Assembly: GCA_037178855.1 (NCBI GenBank)
Contig: JASJZC010000005.1
Span: 10,540,001 to 10,604,000, forward strand
Length of the DNA stretch: 64,000 nucleotides
Origin: Oscheius sp. JU75
Lineage: Eukaryota; Nematoda; Chromadorea; Rhabditida; Rhabditidae
Direction of reading: 5' to 3'
Shown: piece after piece, positions 1 to 11,524 of the stretch
Position numbering within the stretch: the stretch's first letter is position 1
Layout: every line of letters starts with the position of its first letter
The notes under the pieces: model-generated
The model's database searches: none
The model's input: only the letters and a program-made list of their open reading frames with translations
Told to the model about the DNA's origin: nothing
Made by a program: the position numbers and the translations under genes

Positions 1-15
1 CAATCATCCGTTTCA

Positions 16-3000
16 GAAACCTATGACTCCAGACACTTCAACTCCTGTCTCACCTACGACACAGCCTTGATGGACGAGCCCGCAATCTACAATGTCACCC
101 ACGACGAAAGCGGCATGACCTATACGGAGTGCCAAAATCTGCTGACAACTACCGTTCGCGACCCACCCTACACCATGATGTGTAAGTCAACTTTTGCTAT
201 TGTTCAAATATGAGTTCCAGTTCTGAGCGGAGGCTACTGCTGGCTGTCAGCACAGAACACTATCAATTCATCTTCACATTACGATTTCGGATGTAAGACT
301 CGGTGTCCAAATGATGATGAATGGTGCGGGAACTTTGTCAAAAGAAATGGACAGACTATTGCGATAGGGGTCGCATGGACAGAGAACATACCAAGTGAGA
401 CTACGTTTCTGAAAATTGGACCGAGCATGTTCAGCCAAGGCTGTCAAACACTGCTCCAATGCTACTCTGATGAATCAATGCCTGGTAGCGGAGGGTTTCG
501 GAAAGTGTATCTCGGTTACCGATGGAATACTGTGTATTTGTAAGGCACCAACTTATGTGGCCACACCGGACGGAACAGCTTGTAAAAGTATGACTACTGA
601 TGAACATGCTTAAGATACTATCAGAATACGACATTTGCACAGCAGAGGGTGCGGCAAAGTGCAAGAACGAGGCTGTATGTATTGCTGAGCATGATGAGTC
701 AGCTTTTACTTGCCAGTGTGCTTTCGGGTTCAGTGGAGACGATTGTTCAGGTAACAGAATGTCGCTCTCTCTGTCTTTCTTTTTGTCTGTGTCTTTGTCT
801 CCTCTCCTACTGAACTGTGAACTTTCGCTCCAAAGCACGTCTTCCCCCTTTTTTTTTATCTTCCCCCATGACAGATTCATGTAGTCTCCAGCACAATCTT
901 TTCACTAAGCTTTTGGACTGCAAAGGGCACAAAAAGGCCTAGGAAAAGTGAGCTTTGCGTGCGGTCGAGAAGTTCAAAACGCCTCTCAGAAAAAAGGGCT
1001 GCCCTATTCATCCGTTTCCGGGGAGAGCGTTCTTTGAAGACGACCAGGAATATCTTTCTACTGTATTTCAGTTAAAATGGACTGCACGAACACGACATGC
1101 TACTATGGAGGGACTTGTGAAAATACACCGAATGGACCTATCTGTCACTGTCTCAAATGGTATGATCCGGCCACGAACTGTTCCAGTGAGAGGAAAATTT
1201 AGACAGAAAGACAGAGAAGCTTTCAGGCATTAATATCTGCCAATATGCCAACCCTTGTGTCAATGGAACTTGTGTGAACAATGGGACAGGAATTCAGATT
1301 TGGCCTTGGTGCAAATGTGATGAGGGATGGGAAGGAGAGAATTGTGACATAAGTGAGAGACAGAGAGACACAGACATACATAATGAAGGACCCGTACTTT
1401 ACAGTGATAAATCTATGTGTCGTTCTGAACAACCCCTGCCAAAACGACGGTGTTTGCAACTACACTTTGAATAACTACACGTGCACCTGTGTTCCCGGTA
1501 CAGAGGATGGAAACTGTAGCACCAGTGAGTCGTTCATCGTTGGTCAAATCCTCATCTTCAGTCATCAATTTGTGTGAAACCAAGGATGCTAGAGGTAATA
1601 AGGTGCAAGTTGGTCAATGTAATGCCGATGACGATGAGGCAAAATGTATCGGAGGGACCAATGAGACTATCAACAAAGTACTTTGTGAATGTTCAGCTGA
1701 TTGGATGGGAGACTTCTGTGATATGAGTAAGTTGCCGCCTATCAAAAGAAAAGTTTTTCTAGACGTGATCATCTACAACGTGATGATGACTCTTTACGGC
1801 AGAATGGACTATACTTTGTTGCCGGTCAGTAAGACAGAGAGGCAGAAGGAGATACTGAGAGATAGAGACTCAGAGAGGGACAGTGAGTCAGATAGACTGA
1901 GAGAGAAAAGAGACTCTGACCCACTTATTTCCAGCTCCTCAACGACTTGCTTGCCTCCCCGGCCCAAATCTCCGACCTGATACCATTCATGATCGGCACA
2001 CTGCCTGAGTCAAATCGAACAGCCATGAGCTGGCAATACAATGACATGTTTTCGAACTCTGTCTACGAGGAAAAAAAGCTTGAAGAGTTAGTCAGAGGAC
2101 CTCAAAAGCCGAAGAATCGGTTCCAGAAGTGATTTTGTTCAGTGGAACGACGTCGTGCTAGGCAACTGCTTCACTTTCAATCATCCAGATGCTTCAGTCT
2201 TCTACGACACCAGGTCCTCTGGGTATTCCGGGGGTATTGCTCAAGATTTCTCTGTTACATGTCTAATTTTCAGGTCTTCGAGCTACGCTCAAGGTCAATC
2301 AGGATGAGTATGCCAAGTGGACAGACACGGCAGCTATCCTAACCTTCATTCACTTCAAAGACGATTACATCATGTCCGAGTCGATTCGGTACAATGCCGA
2401 GCCAAGCAGCGAGGTCATCTTTTTCCCTTACAGGGTATGTTGGAGATAGACGCAGGCATAGAGACAGAGAGACACATACAAGCCCACTGTTCAGAGTAAT
2501 GCTGCCTCCAGCTCGTAGAGGCTTTCAAAAATTCACCCTAAGCACAGATCCACTTTTGGGGAAAAGGGGAGGGCCAGAGTGGTGTTTCCTCCCGCGTTCG
2601 AGTGTATAGGACTCATGCCGTGCACAATTCCATGTCGAGTTCGCTTGATACGAGCGAAGGTCGGAGAAGCCAGAGCGAAGATCTTGGATCTTCAATGCAT
2701 CCCATCGTCCCTTTATTCAAAAATGATAAAAGTCGATTTCTCGGACCTCACTGATACTGAAAATAAACAGACTGCAACGATTCACGACTGCGAGACTTTC
2801 CAAGGTCCAAGGTTAAGATGGATAGAGAGCCAGAAATTCTAAAACCATCTGTGTTTAGAACAAGTACACCCGCCTACAAGGACAGTACGGTACTTGTGTT
2901 AACGACAAGTCTGAAGTCAAGGCCTTCTACTTTCCTGGATCCTACACGACCGATGCCTGCTTGAGATCCTGCTACCAGGACAAGATTGAAGAGGACTGTG

Positions 3001-3541
3001 GCTGTATGGATCCAAGGTATCCTATGTCAGACTTTGCGACGCCTTGTGTAGTCTCTAATAGTCAGTTGTTCTTCTTGAAGTCTACGAACCCTTTTCAGTG
3101 AGCTGCATCGAAGAATCAGTCAGGTTGAACGGGGATCCTTCCAACTGGACCAGTTGTGTCTGTCCCCTTCCGTGTACCAATACCGACTATCAGATAACCT
3201 GGTCCAAAGGGGGCTTCAGAGCAGAGACTCCAAACTGTCTGAGACTGACTGGAGACGCTAAAGTTGCCTGTCTGAACCAGACTACTGACACGGTGACAGT
3301 GATAGTCAGTCGTCCACAGTTGGTCTATAACCTGTTCACAGAGACACCGACAATGGAGGTAAGAGAGAGACAGAAAGACAGAGATTGAGACGTCCAGCTA
3401 AACGATCTAATTGGAAGCCTCGGTGGTCTTCTGGGAGTTCTGATGGGAATCTGTGCCATGACTTTCGTCGAAATAGGTGTGGTCATCTTCCGAGTTATCT
3501 GGTCCTTGTCCTGCAAGCCGAAACCGGAGAAAACGAAATAA
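16..3541 (+). CDS. EGAS-type DEG/ENaC channel with EGF repeats, 5'-truncated by the window edge
   Basis: Amiloride-sensitive-channel (ASC) family subunit of the nematode EGF-plus-ASC (egas) type, a predicted plasma-membrane cation channel. About 14 short exons can be joined from a splice acceptor near 15. Roughly six Cys-rich EGF-like units occupy 430-1730, each with C-x-C and GxC endings. The ASC domain follows, with GNCFTFN near 2160, CLRSCYQD near 2970, CGCMDPRYP near 3000 and SCVCPLPC near 3150. The last exon (about 3388-3541) encodes the second membrane span GGLLGVLMGICAMTFVEIG. The first membrane span and upstream EGF units seen in the paralogue at 14049-18788 lie outside the window. 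The stop codon sits inside an AATAAA. Several introns start GTGAGAGACAGAG. Family assignment is strong; exact exon ends are approximate. Confidence 0.85.
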
Positions 3542-3586
3542 ACACGAGAATAAAGTCCAATGTGCTTGATCAAATGCTGTCTGTCT

Positions 3587-3646
3587 CCTCTGTGCCTATA
3601 CCATGGTAGCTATTGGTTCATGTTCCATCGAGATTGTACTTTTACC
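3587..3646 (+). repeat. Duplicated fragment of a chemoreceptor exon
   Basis: About 60 bp (TCCTCTGTGCCTATACCATG onward) are nearly identical to 4398-4460 inside exon 2 of the downstream Str-type receptor. The copy ends abruptly after TACTTTTACC and has no flanking exon sequence, so it is a non-functional copied segment between the channel gene and its neighbour. Confidence 0.8.
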
Positions 3647-3807
3647 CCGTCAGACAGGAGGTAATTTTGAGCAATCTGACATTTGCCCTAAATGGAATAC
3701 ATACGTCTCCAGTTTATTTCATGATTGAAACATTTAGCTAATCCTTAGCATTTGAGCGTATCCGTGGGAGTTCAAACCTGAAACCTGTATTTACCGCCCT
3801 TCCTTGT

Positions 3808-3867
3808 CAGTTTCCTATTTCGCTAAGCTCGCTCGGACAGTTTCCTATTTCGATAAGCTCGCTCGGA
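3808..3867. repeat. Short tandem duplication
   Basis: A unit of about 30 bp, CAGTTTCCTATTTCG followed by TAAGCTCGCTCGGA, occurs twice head to tail with one central mismatch (C versus A). It lies in the spacer between the channel and receptor genes. Confidence 0.75.
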
Positions 3868-4206
3868 TCGTCCCACTATTGTGAACAATTTAGGCTCTAT
3901 GTTCGATCCCCACTCTTAACAGAAGAGCACATGAAATTGAATTATCGCCAGCTTTTCTACTTGAAAAACGCGCACTTGCTGTTTCATCCTTTGAGCAGAA
4001 CCATTTTCTATTTTGAAGTTGGAGTCCGTATCTGTCTGTTATTATACAATTACATAACTCTCTGTTTCTCTCACACAGCTGAACTTATACTCTTCTTGTC
4101 TCGTCCTGAAATCAATTTGATTCACAATTGTTGAGAGCACTGACAAAGCCTTCCTCTCTTTATTTATCTCTTCTGTTTCTCCGAAAGATTTTGTTTACTT
4201 AGCAGC

Positions 4207-5389
4207 ATGATTGCAGGTCCCAAACCCTTCAGGATGCTTCTCACAATACCCAACATGCAAGTCTTTGTAACAGTCTGTAGTTCGATTGGTCTCCTGCTCA
4301 ATATTACCATGGCTACTGTCATTGTACTATGGTAAGAACTGTCTCTGCTATAAGAAAGTTAATGCAGTTCTGGTTCTGGGATTGGCAATTACAAGTACCT
4401 CCTCTGTGCCTATACCATGGTAGCTATTGGTTCATGTTCCATCGAGATTGTACTTTTACCGATGTTCCATCCAACAGAGGCAGGATGGCTCTACTTTTCG
4501 ACAGTTGACCGACTTCCTCCTAGTTTTGGAAACATTCTCATTCTCGTTTACTGTGCATCGTTTGCCATATTGATGCAAATTCTGAGCTTGTCGTTTTTCT
4601 ATCGCTACATTGTCATTTGCAGGTAGGTCTGTCTCTCTGTCTTTCTTGCTGTCTCTCTGTCTCTGTTTCTGTCTTTCTCTGCTTCTTTTCTATCTGATAT
4701 CTTTCAGACCACCATCCATGAACTTCTGGCAAAAGACCAGTACCATACTAACTGTTATGGTATTTATGTTCATCTGTACTGTCTTCTGTGGCAGTCAAAC
4801 TTATGCTGTCTTCCCGAATATGTATACGATGCAAGAGTTGGATGGTGTTGTTTACACCTCAACCGGGATCCATTTGAGGGAATATGCTCATATTGGAGGA
4901 TATCTTTATGTAGTATCTGTCTCTCTGTCTTTCCAATATTTGCAGAATGGTGAGACCTGGTGGACCGCCGGAACCTTTGCTATTATCGGCTATATCGTGG
5001 TCATGCTTGTCAACATGACCGTCATCATCTACTGTCTCCTCAAAATCCTCATTTTCTTCCAAAAGTCTGCCGAACTTCGGATGCCAAACTCTATCAGGGC
5101 AGTACAGAAACGATTCGTCTTACTGCTCCTCCTACAGGTCAGCGTCCTGATCTCAAAAGATGGGACTCTTTAGACCCTTGTCCCGATAATCTTCACATTT
5201 TCTCCTGTACTCATCAGCTACCTGATCACATTCCTCTCGCTCAGTCTACCTCTGGAGGCCCATATCTTCTACTCCTGCTTCCACCCAATTGCTCAACTCT
5301 TGGAACCAATAATAATCATCACACTGCTCAAAGAATACAGGATTGCTGTTAAGAGAGCCCTGAGACTTAAAATCAGTTCTTCCCAATAA
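4207..5389 (+). CDS. Str-superfamily seven-transmembrane chemoreceptor
   Basis: Predicted nematode serpentine chemosensory receptor, normally in the ciliary membrane of sensory neurons. Exons: 4207-4331, about 4359-4621, 4708-4909, 4946-5137, 5174-5389. Str-family marks are GNYKYLL early, SLSFFYRY in the third membrane region, and LLLQTLVPIIF followed by HPIAQLLEPIIIITLLKEYR at the C-terminus. All exon phases agree. The 36-bp intron 4910-4945 has no stop and is in frame, so retention would add 12 residues. The start at 4207 is the first ATG giving a hydrophobic first span; an acceptor just after it (TTGCAG) leaves some doubt. Str versus Srh/Srd/Srj assignment is by motif only. Confidence 0.8.
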
Positions 5390-6124
5390 CAATGCTATTC
5401 TTTCCATTCCGTTCAAACGTATGATATCATTCTCTGATCAGTAACATCAGGTTCTAGCCGTCTAGCTGGGCCTTGACCATCATAGTTCACACAACAGTAG
5501 TCGACGTAAGCGGGCCAAGACAATTGGAAAATGTCTAGCCCGTATGTCTAATGACAGAGATAGGCGAAAGACGCTCCTGTTCGAATGTTTGAAGCTGAAA
5601 TCCATTCTTCAAAACTATGGGAGTGTTTTATCTTTTCCACAGCAAATATCTCCTCTCAAAACGCTCTGATGAGGTAACCACTTTCCCTGATAGCGGAAAT
5701 CTATGGTATAAGGATAGCAACTATCATCAGGCTAAACCACCTGTTTCACTGGAAGTATTTGTAATAAAAGCTACGTCTCCGAATTGAAGTTGCTGTAAAC
5801 TGGTACGGAGCCATCCAGCCATCATCTGCAGGAGCTTGTCTACTTCTACTCCTTCCATCGTGAAAAGGTAGGGACACTTGTCGAAGAGACTCTCGTAAAT
5901 TGTAGCTCGGTCTTGGAGAGAGAGAGAGCCAATATTTTTGGACTGTGTCCACCATCTGGCCTCATAGATCGAATCACTTCCCCGTCCTGCTCGGAAATTC
6001 CCGGTCCGGCTAGCATTTTTCTTTTTTCCAAAGACACGAAAAGCACCTGCTCCCGTCAGTCTCAAAGTGGTCACGTATCGCGCTGGCTACTGCTTCAAAC
6101 TCCGAATTCTCTCTCGAGCTCAAG
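5390..6124. other. Intergenic spacer between receptor genes
   Basis: Overlapping minus-strand open frames at 5727-6074 have no splice structure or recognisable domain. I see no supported gene; it probably holds the promoter of the next Sre gene. Confidence 0.5.
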
Positions 6125-7353
6125 ATGAGCAATCGAAGTCGATACAAGCTGTTCTACATCGATCCGATCAATCCTGCCCAGCTTCAAGTATATTTCTTAT
6201 TCGAGACAGTGTTCCTTATTATCAATATCTTCCTTTTCTCCATGTTCATCGCCATAGTAATTAAAGTTCGCTGTCATATAAACCTGAAACTTATTGGAGC
6301 CTTGTTTTTCACACAATACTTTCCCTCCTTGACTGGAAGAATGTTTATTCTAGCTCATCAGAGCGGATTCTTTCACTCACACCGTAAGTTACTGGATTAA
6401 TTGATAAAGAGAACATTCTAGCTAATCCTTACAGGGACATCTGGGTTATACTCATCTCCTGGTGGCGGTGCTACTCTTTGTCCCAGATCCTTACAATGTG
6501 AGTGGCGTTATATATCCCTCCTTTTTCTCTGCGTCTCTCTGTCTGTCTCTTTGTCTCTCTGTTTTTCTGTCCCTCTGGCCCTTTCTCTCATCCTTTACCC
6601 TGTTCTCCAGTCATTTCTGGGTCGCATTCGAGCGCCAATTTGCCATGTACTACATCGCCGACTATGAGAAAAAGTCACGTCTCTGGATCCCAGCCCTGGT
6701 CGGCTTTACAAAGGCTGCAATCTGTGCGATCACCTCTACCATCTGGCTCTTCCAAACTATAAACTGGCTCATAATTTGTTTCCTCGGAATCATCTTCTGC
6801 ATCATAGGCGTGATGCTGTTCTTCAACTCTTACAGAGAAGCCCAGACTCTTCTGGACGTCCTGCTCAAGGACACCAACTGTCAGCACAGCTACACTCTGA
6901 GTCTTCGTTACCAGTTACAGGAAAATGTCTGGTGTGACAAGGTAGTGAGAGAGAAAGGGAGAGAGAGAGAGATATTTTCAGCTCCTCAAGCATGCTGCCT
7001 TGGCTCTCTTCTTCGTAAATATGGCTACTGTCTCCCTCTTCCTCGCCGCTAATCTAGAAATGGTCGAGACCAAATTTGGAGAGGAGACCAGTCAATGGCT
7101 TGACTGTCTCTTCAACATTTGTGTGGCTGTCGACGGTCCGATCATGGCCGTCGGCGCCATCTACTACAACGACTACCTCGTCGGAGTAATAAAGATACTT
7201 CTGAGAGGACCTGATGTGAAAGATGTGAAGGAGGATAAGGACACTGGACACGTCTACTTCGTTCAACTGGAACAGCAGTGGGGAGAGCCACAAGCAGTCG
7301 AGAAGGTGGATAAGAAGAGAAGGAAAGGAAGGAGTAGAAGTAGACAACAATAA
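6125..7353 (+). CDS. Sre-family chemoreceptor (copy A)
   Basis: Nematode serpentine receptor class e, a predicted seven-helix sensory receptor. Four exons (6125-6383, 6422-6497, 6611-6941, 6982-7353) join in phase. Sre signatures present are KVRCHINLK in the first loop, FERQFAMYYIADYEKKSRLW, TLSLRYQLQENVWCDK, YYNDYLVGVIK and GHVYFVQLEQQW near the C-terminus. The acceptor at 6421 (ATTCTAG) was chosen over a nearby TTACAG because only it keeps the frame. Unlike copies B, C and D it lacks an intron after HINLK. The tail is highly basic. Stop codon and poly(A) signal overlap (AATAAA 7349-7354). Confidence 0.9.
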
Positions 7354-7593
7354 AGAATTACAGACGAACAGACGATTGTAAGACTCTATATTTCAAAAAC
7401 AGCTCAGGCAGCTCCATTATCATTCGTTGAGTTGGTTAGCCATGTTCATGGGAGCACCAGAAACCGATATTCTCGTCATAAGCTATTCTTGTAGCCACTA
7501 AGTGAGTCCGAAAATGTGTACGAACTAGTGAAAATTTGAGAATTTCATGATTTCTATATTTTGGGATATATCGAGTCTCTCTAACACTGACTC

Positions 7594-7870
7594 TTGTTTC
7601 AGTCACTTCTGGATCTCAATAAAACACCAATTTACATGCACTTCATTTCTGACTACAAGAGACATTCTCGTCTTTGGATATCAATCCTAACATCCGTAGC
7701 CATTATATCCTGTTTGATTGCCGCAGCGACCTGTACATTCGGTATGATACCCAAATACGTCTGTCAACTCGACTTGCAGCAATCTTCCCCCTGTATCGTC
7801 TCGCTGTAATTGGCACAGTTTTCATCTTTGTGAGAGTTGTGTCTCTTCTCGAGGGCAGAGAGATCTTTTT
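7594..7870 (+). pseudogene. Sre-family fragment, broken
   Basis: After a TTTCAG acceptor the sequence encodes HFWISIKHQF, then must shift frame to continue as MHFISDYKRHSRLW, both clear Sre helix-4 region motifs. A second piece (AAIFPLYRLAVIG) matches the following Sre exon. First and last exons are absent. A MITE interrupts it at 7871 and no receptor sequence resumes after it, so this is a degraded copy between intact Sre genes A and B. Confidence 0.8.
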
Positions 7871-8341
7871 GGTAATACTTCGGCAGGCAACACGCATCAT
7901 TCGAATTTTTTCGCGCGCAATTTCGTTTATGGCGCGGATTCAATTTTTCTTTTTTTTTTCAAGCTTTTTCCCAGTTTTGTAGCTCATTTCAGCTATTTTT
8001 CCGTATATTCTCGGTCATTTCTGCCGTTTATCCGTAAAACTACGTTTCAAAACAGGAAACTGAGGTTTGTGCATACAAGAAAGAAAAAATGACTGCTCCG
8101 AAAGTCTGAAATCTGTAGGAAGTGATAGTCACGTTTTTCAGTCACTATGGCTTGTCAAGACCCGTCTCTCTTCCAGTTCTGTAGAGAATTTGAGGATCCT
8201 ATCCGAACGCAACTTTTCTTCGTCTGTGAGCGATAAAACTGGGAAAAGCTTGAAAAAAAAAGAGAAATTGAATCCGCGCCAAAAAACGAAATTGCGCGCG
8301 AAAAAATTCGAATGATGCGTGTTGCCTGCCGAAGTATTACC
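7871..8341. mobile_element. hAT-like MITE with long terminal inverted repeats
   Basis: The element starts GGTAATACTTCGGCAGGC and ends with the exact reverse complement. The inverted repeats run about 115 bp (7871-7985 and about 8230-8341) with few mismatches, around a unique core of roughly 240 bp. The flanks carry an 8-bp direct repeat, ATCTTTTT, at 7863-7870 and 8342-8349. An 8-bp target duplication and the absence of any transposase frame suggest a non-autonomous hAT-superfamily element. It sits in the broken Sre copy, so insertion probably cost nothing. Confidence 0.85.
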
Positions 8342-8469
8342 ATCTTTTTTTCAGTAAAGTGGTTCATCGCTCTGTCATTTAATATGTTTTGCACCTCTTT
8401 AGCACCTGTCTCTTTTGAACAGGTGAAGGAGCTTCAATCGACTCGCAACCTTTATCACACGTACGTACC

Positions 8470-9828
8470 ATGCTTGACAACAGAACAAGCTTGAAACTGT
8501 TCTACATCACCCCTACTGACCCCTCCCAACTCCAGATCTATTTCATTGCCGAGGCTATCCTCATCCTTGTCAACTTTGTCTGTTTCATTGGGTTCATAAC
8601 CTTAGTGTGGAAGGTCAGATGTCACATAAATTTGAAGGTAGAGGGATCTGGAACTTTCGTAAAGGATCTCAGATTATCGGAACATCAGTCTTCTCCCAGT
8701 ATTTCATAGCCCTGTCGGGTCGGTTATATGTACTTGCGAGACAGGGTAACTACTTCAATATCGGAAGTTCTGGTCCGGAGGAGGATATCTGGGTAATATT
8801 CTTCTCGTGGTTTCGGACATACGACTTTGCCCTCATTCTTACGTTGTGGGTCATTATTTCTCTAGCCCTCTATATCTGTTCCTGTATGTCCCTCTGTCTC
8901 TGTTTTTCTGTCTCTTATGCTCATGTTTCAGTCACTTCTGGGTGTCAATAGAGCGCCAATTTTCCATGTTCTTTATTTTCGACTACGAGAGACGCCCTAG
9001 ACTCTGGATATCCATTCTAATCGTCTTTGTAGCCATCACAGTCTGTATGATTTCTGCAGCCGTCTACACTTTTGGTGAATTCTGAGAATTCCACTGTCAA
9101 CTCGGAATTTTTTTTTAGCAATCTTCCCCTGGTATCCACTATCAATAGTTGGCATAGTGTTCACTGGCGTTGGAATTGTTGTAAGTCTCTCCGCAAGCTC
9201 AAAAACTATTTTGCAGATGTTCTTCAATACTTATCGAGGTGCCCAGACTCTTCTCAACATGCTACTGCAAGATAACGAGAGTGCTGTCGACTATACTCTG
9301 AGTCTTCGCTACCAGTTGGAGGAAAATGTCTGGTGTGACAAGCTGCTTAAAAATGCGGCCATCACTTTGTTCTTTGTGAACGCTGGAACTTTTGTATTCT
9401 TCACAGCGGCAAACTCAGATTGGATTGAAGAGAAATATGGAGAAGAGATGAGCCAGTGGCTTGACTGCCTGTTTAATTTAGCGGTTCTTGTGTAAGTTCG
9501 GACCCTGTATGAGGTCTGAGACAGAGAGACATAGAGAAGAAGAACAAAAGACACACAGTCACAGAGGGAGGCATAGAGACAAAGAGACAAAGAAACTTCT
9601 TTCAGAAACGGCCCAGTCTTGGGAGTTGGGGCAATTTACTACAATGACTACCTGATAGGAGTAATGAAGTCTCTGTTTAAACGAAACTCGGTCAAAGGTG
9701 GTGAAAAAGTGGAGAAGGACGAAGGAAATGCCTACTTCTCACAGCTCCAGCAACAGTGGAACAAGTCGCAGAATGCTCCCCAGATGAGACGAAAGACGCT
9801 TAAACCTGTGCGAACGCGGTTGAAGTGA
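8470..9828 (+). CDS. Sre-family chemoreceptor (copy B)
   Basis: Predicted nematode class e sensory receptor. Six exons (8470-8637, 8673-8845, 8932-9074, 9119-9180, 9217-9491, 9606-9828) join in phase. Motifs match copy A: KVRCHINLK, DIWVIFFSWFR, IERQFSMFFIFDYERR, TLSLRYQLEENVWCDK, YYNDYLIGVMK and NAYFSQLQQQW. Introns 2 and 5 are rich in TCTCTGTC or GACAGAGA units. It lies directly downstream of the MITE-interrupted fragment, and a decayed copy of its last exon follows, so this segment grew by tandem duplication. Confidence 0.9.
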
Positions 9829-9927
9829 CCGAATGAAGCGTTAGAGCCTTCACTAGGTCTCGCATGAGGTTTTAATGATGTAACGACTGTTCGTTCACAT
9901 CTCTCTTTTTCTAAAAGAGAGAGAGGA

Positions 9928-10124
9928 CTGTTTCTGGCAATCGGTGAAGATTTTTACAGCGACGTCCTACTGGGAATTGTGAAGACGTTTGTAAAGAAGT
10001 CGAGTCAAAAATGTGGAGGGAGACGAGAAGGACGAGGGAAATGCCTATTTCTCCAGCTCCAGTAGCAATGGGAGATGCCTGGAAGAAGAAACTTAACCCC
10101 GTACGATCTCGTCTGGACTAACGG
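9928..10124 (+). pseudogene. Decayed copy of an Sre last exon
   Basis: Sequence about 100 bp after copy B resembles that gene's final exon: YSDVLLGIVKTFVKK aligns with YYNDYLIGVMKSLFK, and GGAAATGCCTA then TCTC(C)AGCTCCAG are shared. Frame breaks and a TAG in the LQQQW region make it non-coding. An AATAAA follows near 10125. Confidence 0.7.
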
Positions 10125-10730
10125 AATAAAACACGTGATGGGAAAGACCCCGTTTGTTTGAGTCCCAGAGGCTTCGCAGCCCCATTTCCCAAAGGTAAAC
10201 AATTGTGCTTCCACCCTCTCCAGGCGCAATTCTCTTTCATCATTTGACAATGCCGCGTCATCGCTTTTTTGAGATTTCCCTAGGCGTGATTGTAATCGAT
10301 TTTGAACAGTTTGCTCTCCTTTTGATCAGCTGATAAGAAGGGGTTTTATTCTCAGTTCTCACCCCAGCATCAAGGCAAATCTTTTTCGCTTTCTCGTTCT
10401 GAATTTTCACTTTATAACACGTAGAGGCAGAGTAGATAGTAAGACAGAGAGACTGAGACACTGAGAAATTTCCATTTTCCCCAAGAACTATACACTTATC
10501 TCAAAATTTCTAAATACCCGACTGCCCGCTGGTCCGGTGACAGAGCCATATGACCCAATCAATGTAATCTTGGGGAAAGTCAATAGGCTGTTCCCCCACG
10601 TTAGTCTCTTTCTAACCAAATTCATTCTCTCCTCCCTGTCTCTTTTGGAATGTCGCGGCTATTTTCTGCATAAATTTTTCCCACTTCCCTGCATCCTTAT
10701 CAATTTGTTTTCAGAACACATATTTGCACA
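10125..10730. other. Intergenic spacer upstream of the LITAF pair
   Basis: No coding frame with splice or domain support. A TTTTCAG at about 10707-10713, just before the next start codon, is a probable spliced-leader acceptor. Confidence 0.5.
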
Positions 10731-11236
10731 ATGGATGATAGGCCACCAAATTTTCCACCAACTTACGATGAAGCCATCAAGCCTGGAGCGACTTATACAG
10801 CACCCCCAGTGGGATCAGTAGCTGCGGCTCAGGCAGCTCCTCCTCTTCAGCCGATGGGTCCTCAGGTATGAGAGACAGTGACAGTGCCTGACATACTCAT
10901 TTTCAGCCACCCATCATTATACAACAACCTCCCCAACCCCAGGCCGTTTACATCCAACCGAGCCATCAAGCTATCTATGTCACCCAGCCAAATGTCGTCG
11001 TGGTTCACCCCCTGAAAATGGCTCCTTGTTTCGATCCCTACACCGAAACGTGTCCATACTGCCGAGTATCGGTAGTGACTAGACGACGATTCGTACCGGG
11101 AGGGATGACCTGTATTTTCCTCGTCCTCGGAATCATATTCCTCCCCTTCCTGTGCTTTATCCTATGCGATTCATTCAAAGATGCTCATCACTATTGTCCA
11201 CGTTGTAACAGACTCATTGCGATTAGAAAGAGGTGA
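10731..11236 (+). CDS. LITAF-like (SIMPLE) zinc-binding membrane-associated protein
   Basis: LITAF-domain proteins sit on the cytosolic face of late endosome and lysosome membranes. Two exons (10731-10865, 10907-11236) give about 154 residues. The N-terminus is Pro-rich with a PPTY ubiquitin-ligase-binding motif (FPPTYDEA). The C-terminal domain has the paired motifs CPYCRVSV and HYCPRCNRLIA around a hydrophobic hairpin with many Phe and Leu. These two CxxC knuckles bind zinc in the family. The stop is followed at once by AATAAA. A second LITAF gene lies 290 bp downstream, probably a tandem duplicate. Confidence 0.9.
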
Positions 11237-11524
11237 AATAAAAATTGTATGGACTGATCTCTGTTTTTTACCAGAACAGAGAGACAGGTAAACGAGAAAG
11301 AAAGAGAGAGACAGAGAGACAGAGAGGGACAGTTTCCCAAGATTTTCAAAGAAAAAAGTATGTGTCGCCTTAAACCTTTGATCTCTTCCAATCAACTGAT
11401 AAGGGACCACTAGTAGGCACACCGTTACCTTTCCCAGCACTGTTGTGGCCATTCCGACAGATTGCATCAAACATTTTTCCTGATATCCCACCCTTCAAGG
11501 TTTCACCATTACTTTCAGTACCCA

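Noticed and set aside
5727-6074. Overlapping minus-strand open frames before Sre copy A
   Set aside because: Three frames are open at once, no domain is recognised and no splice structure links them to neighbours.
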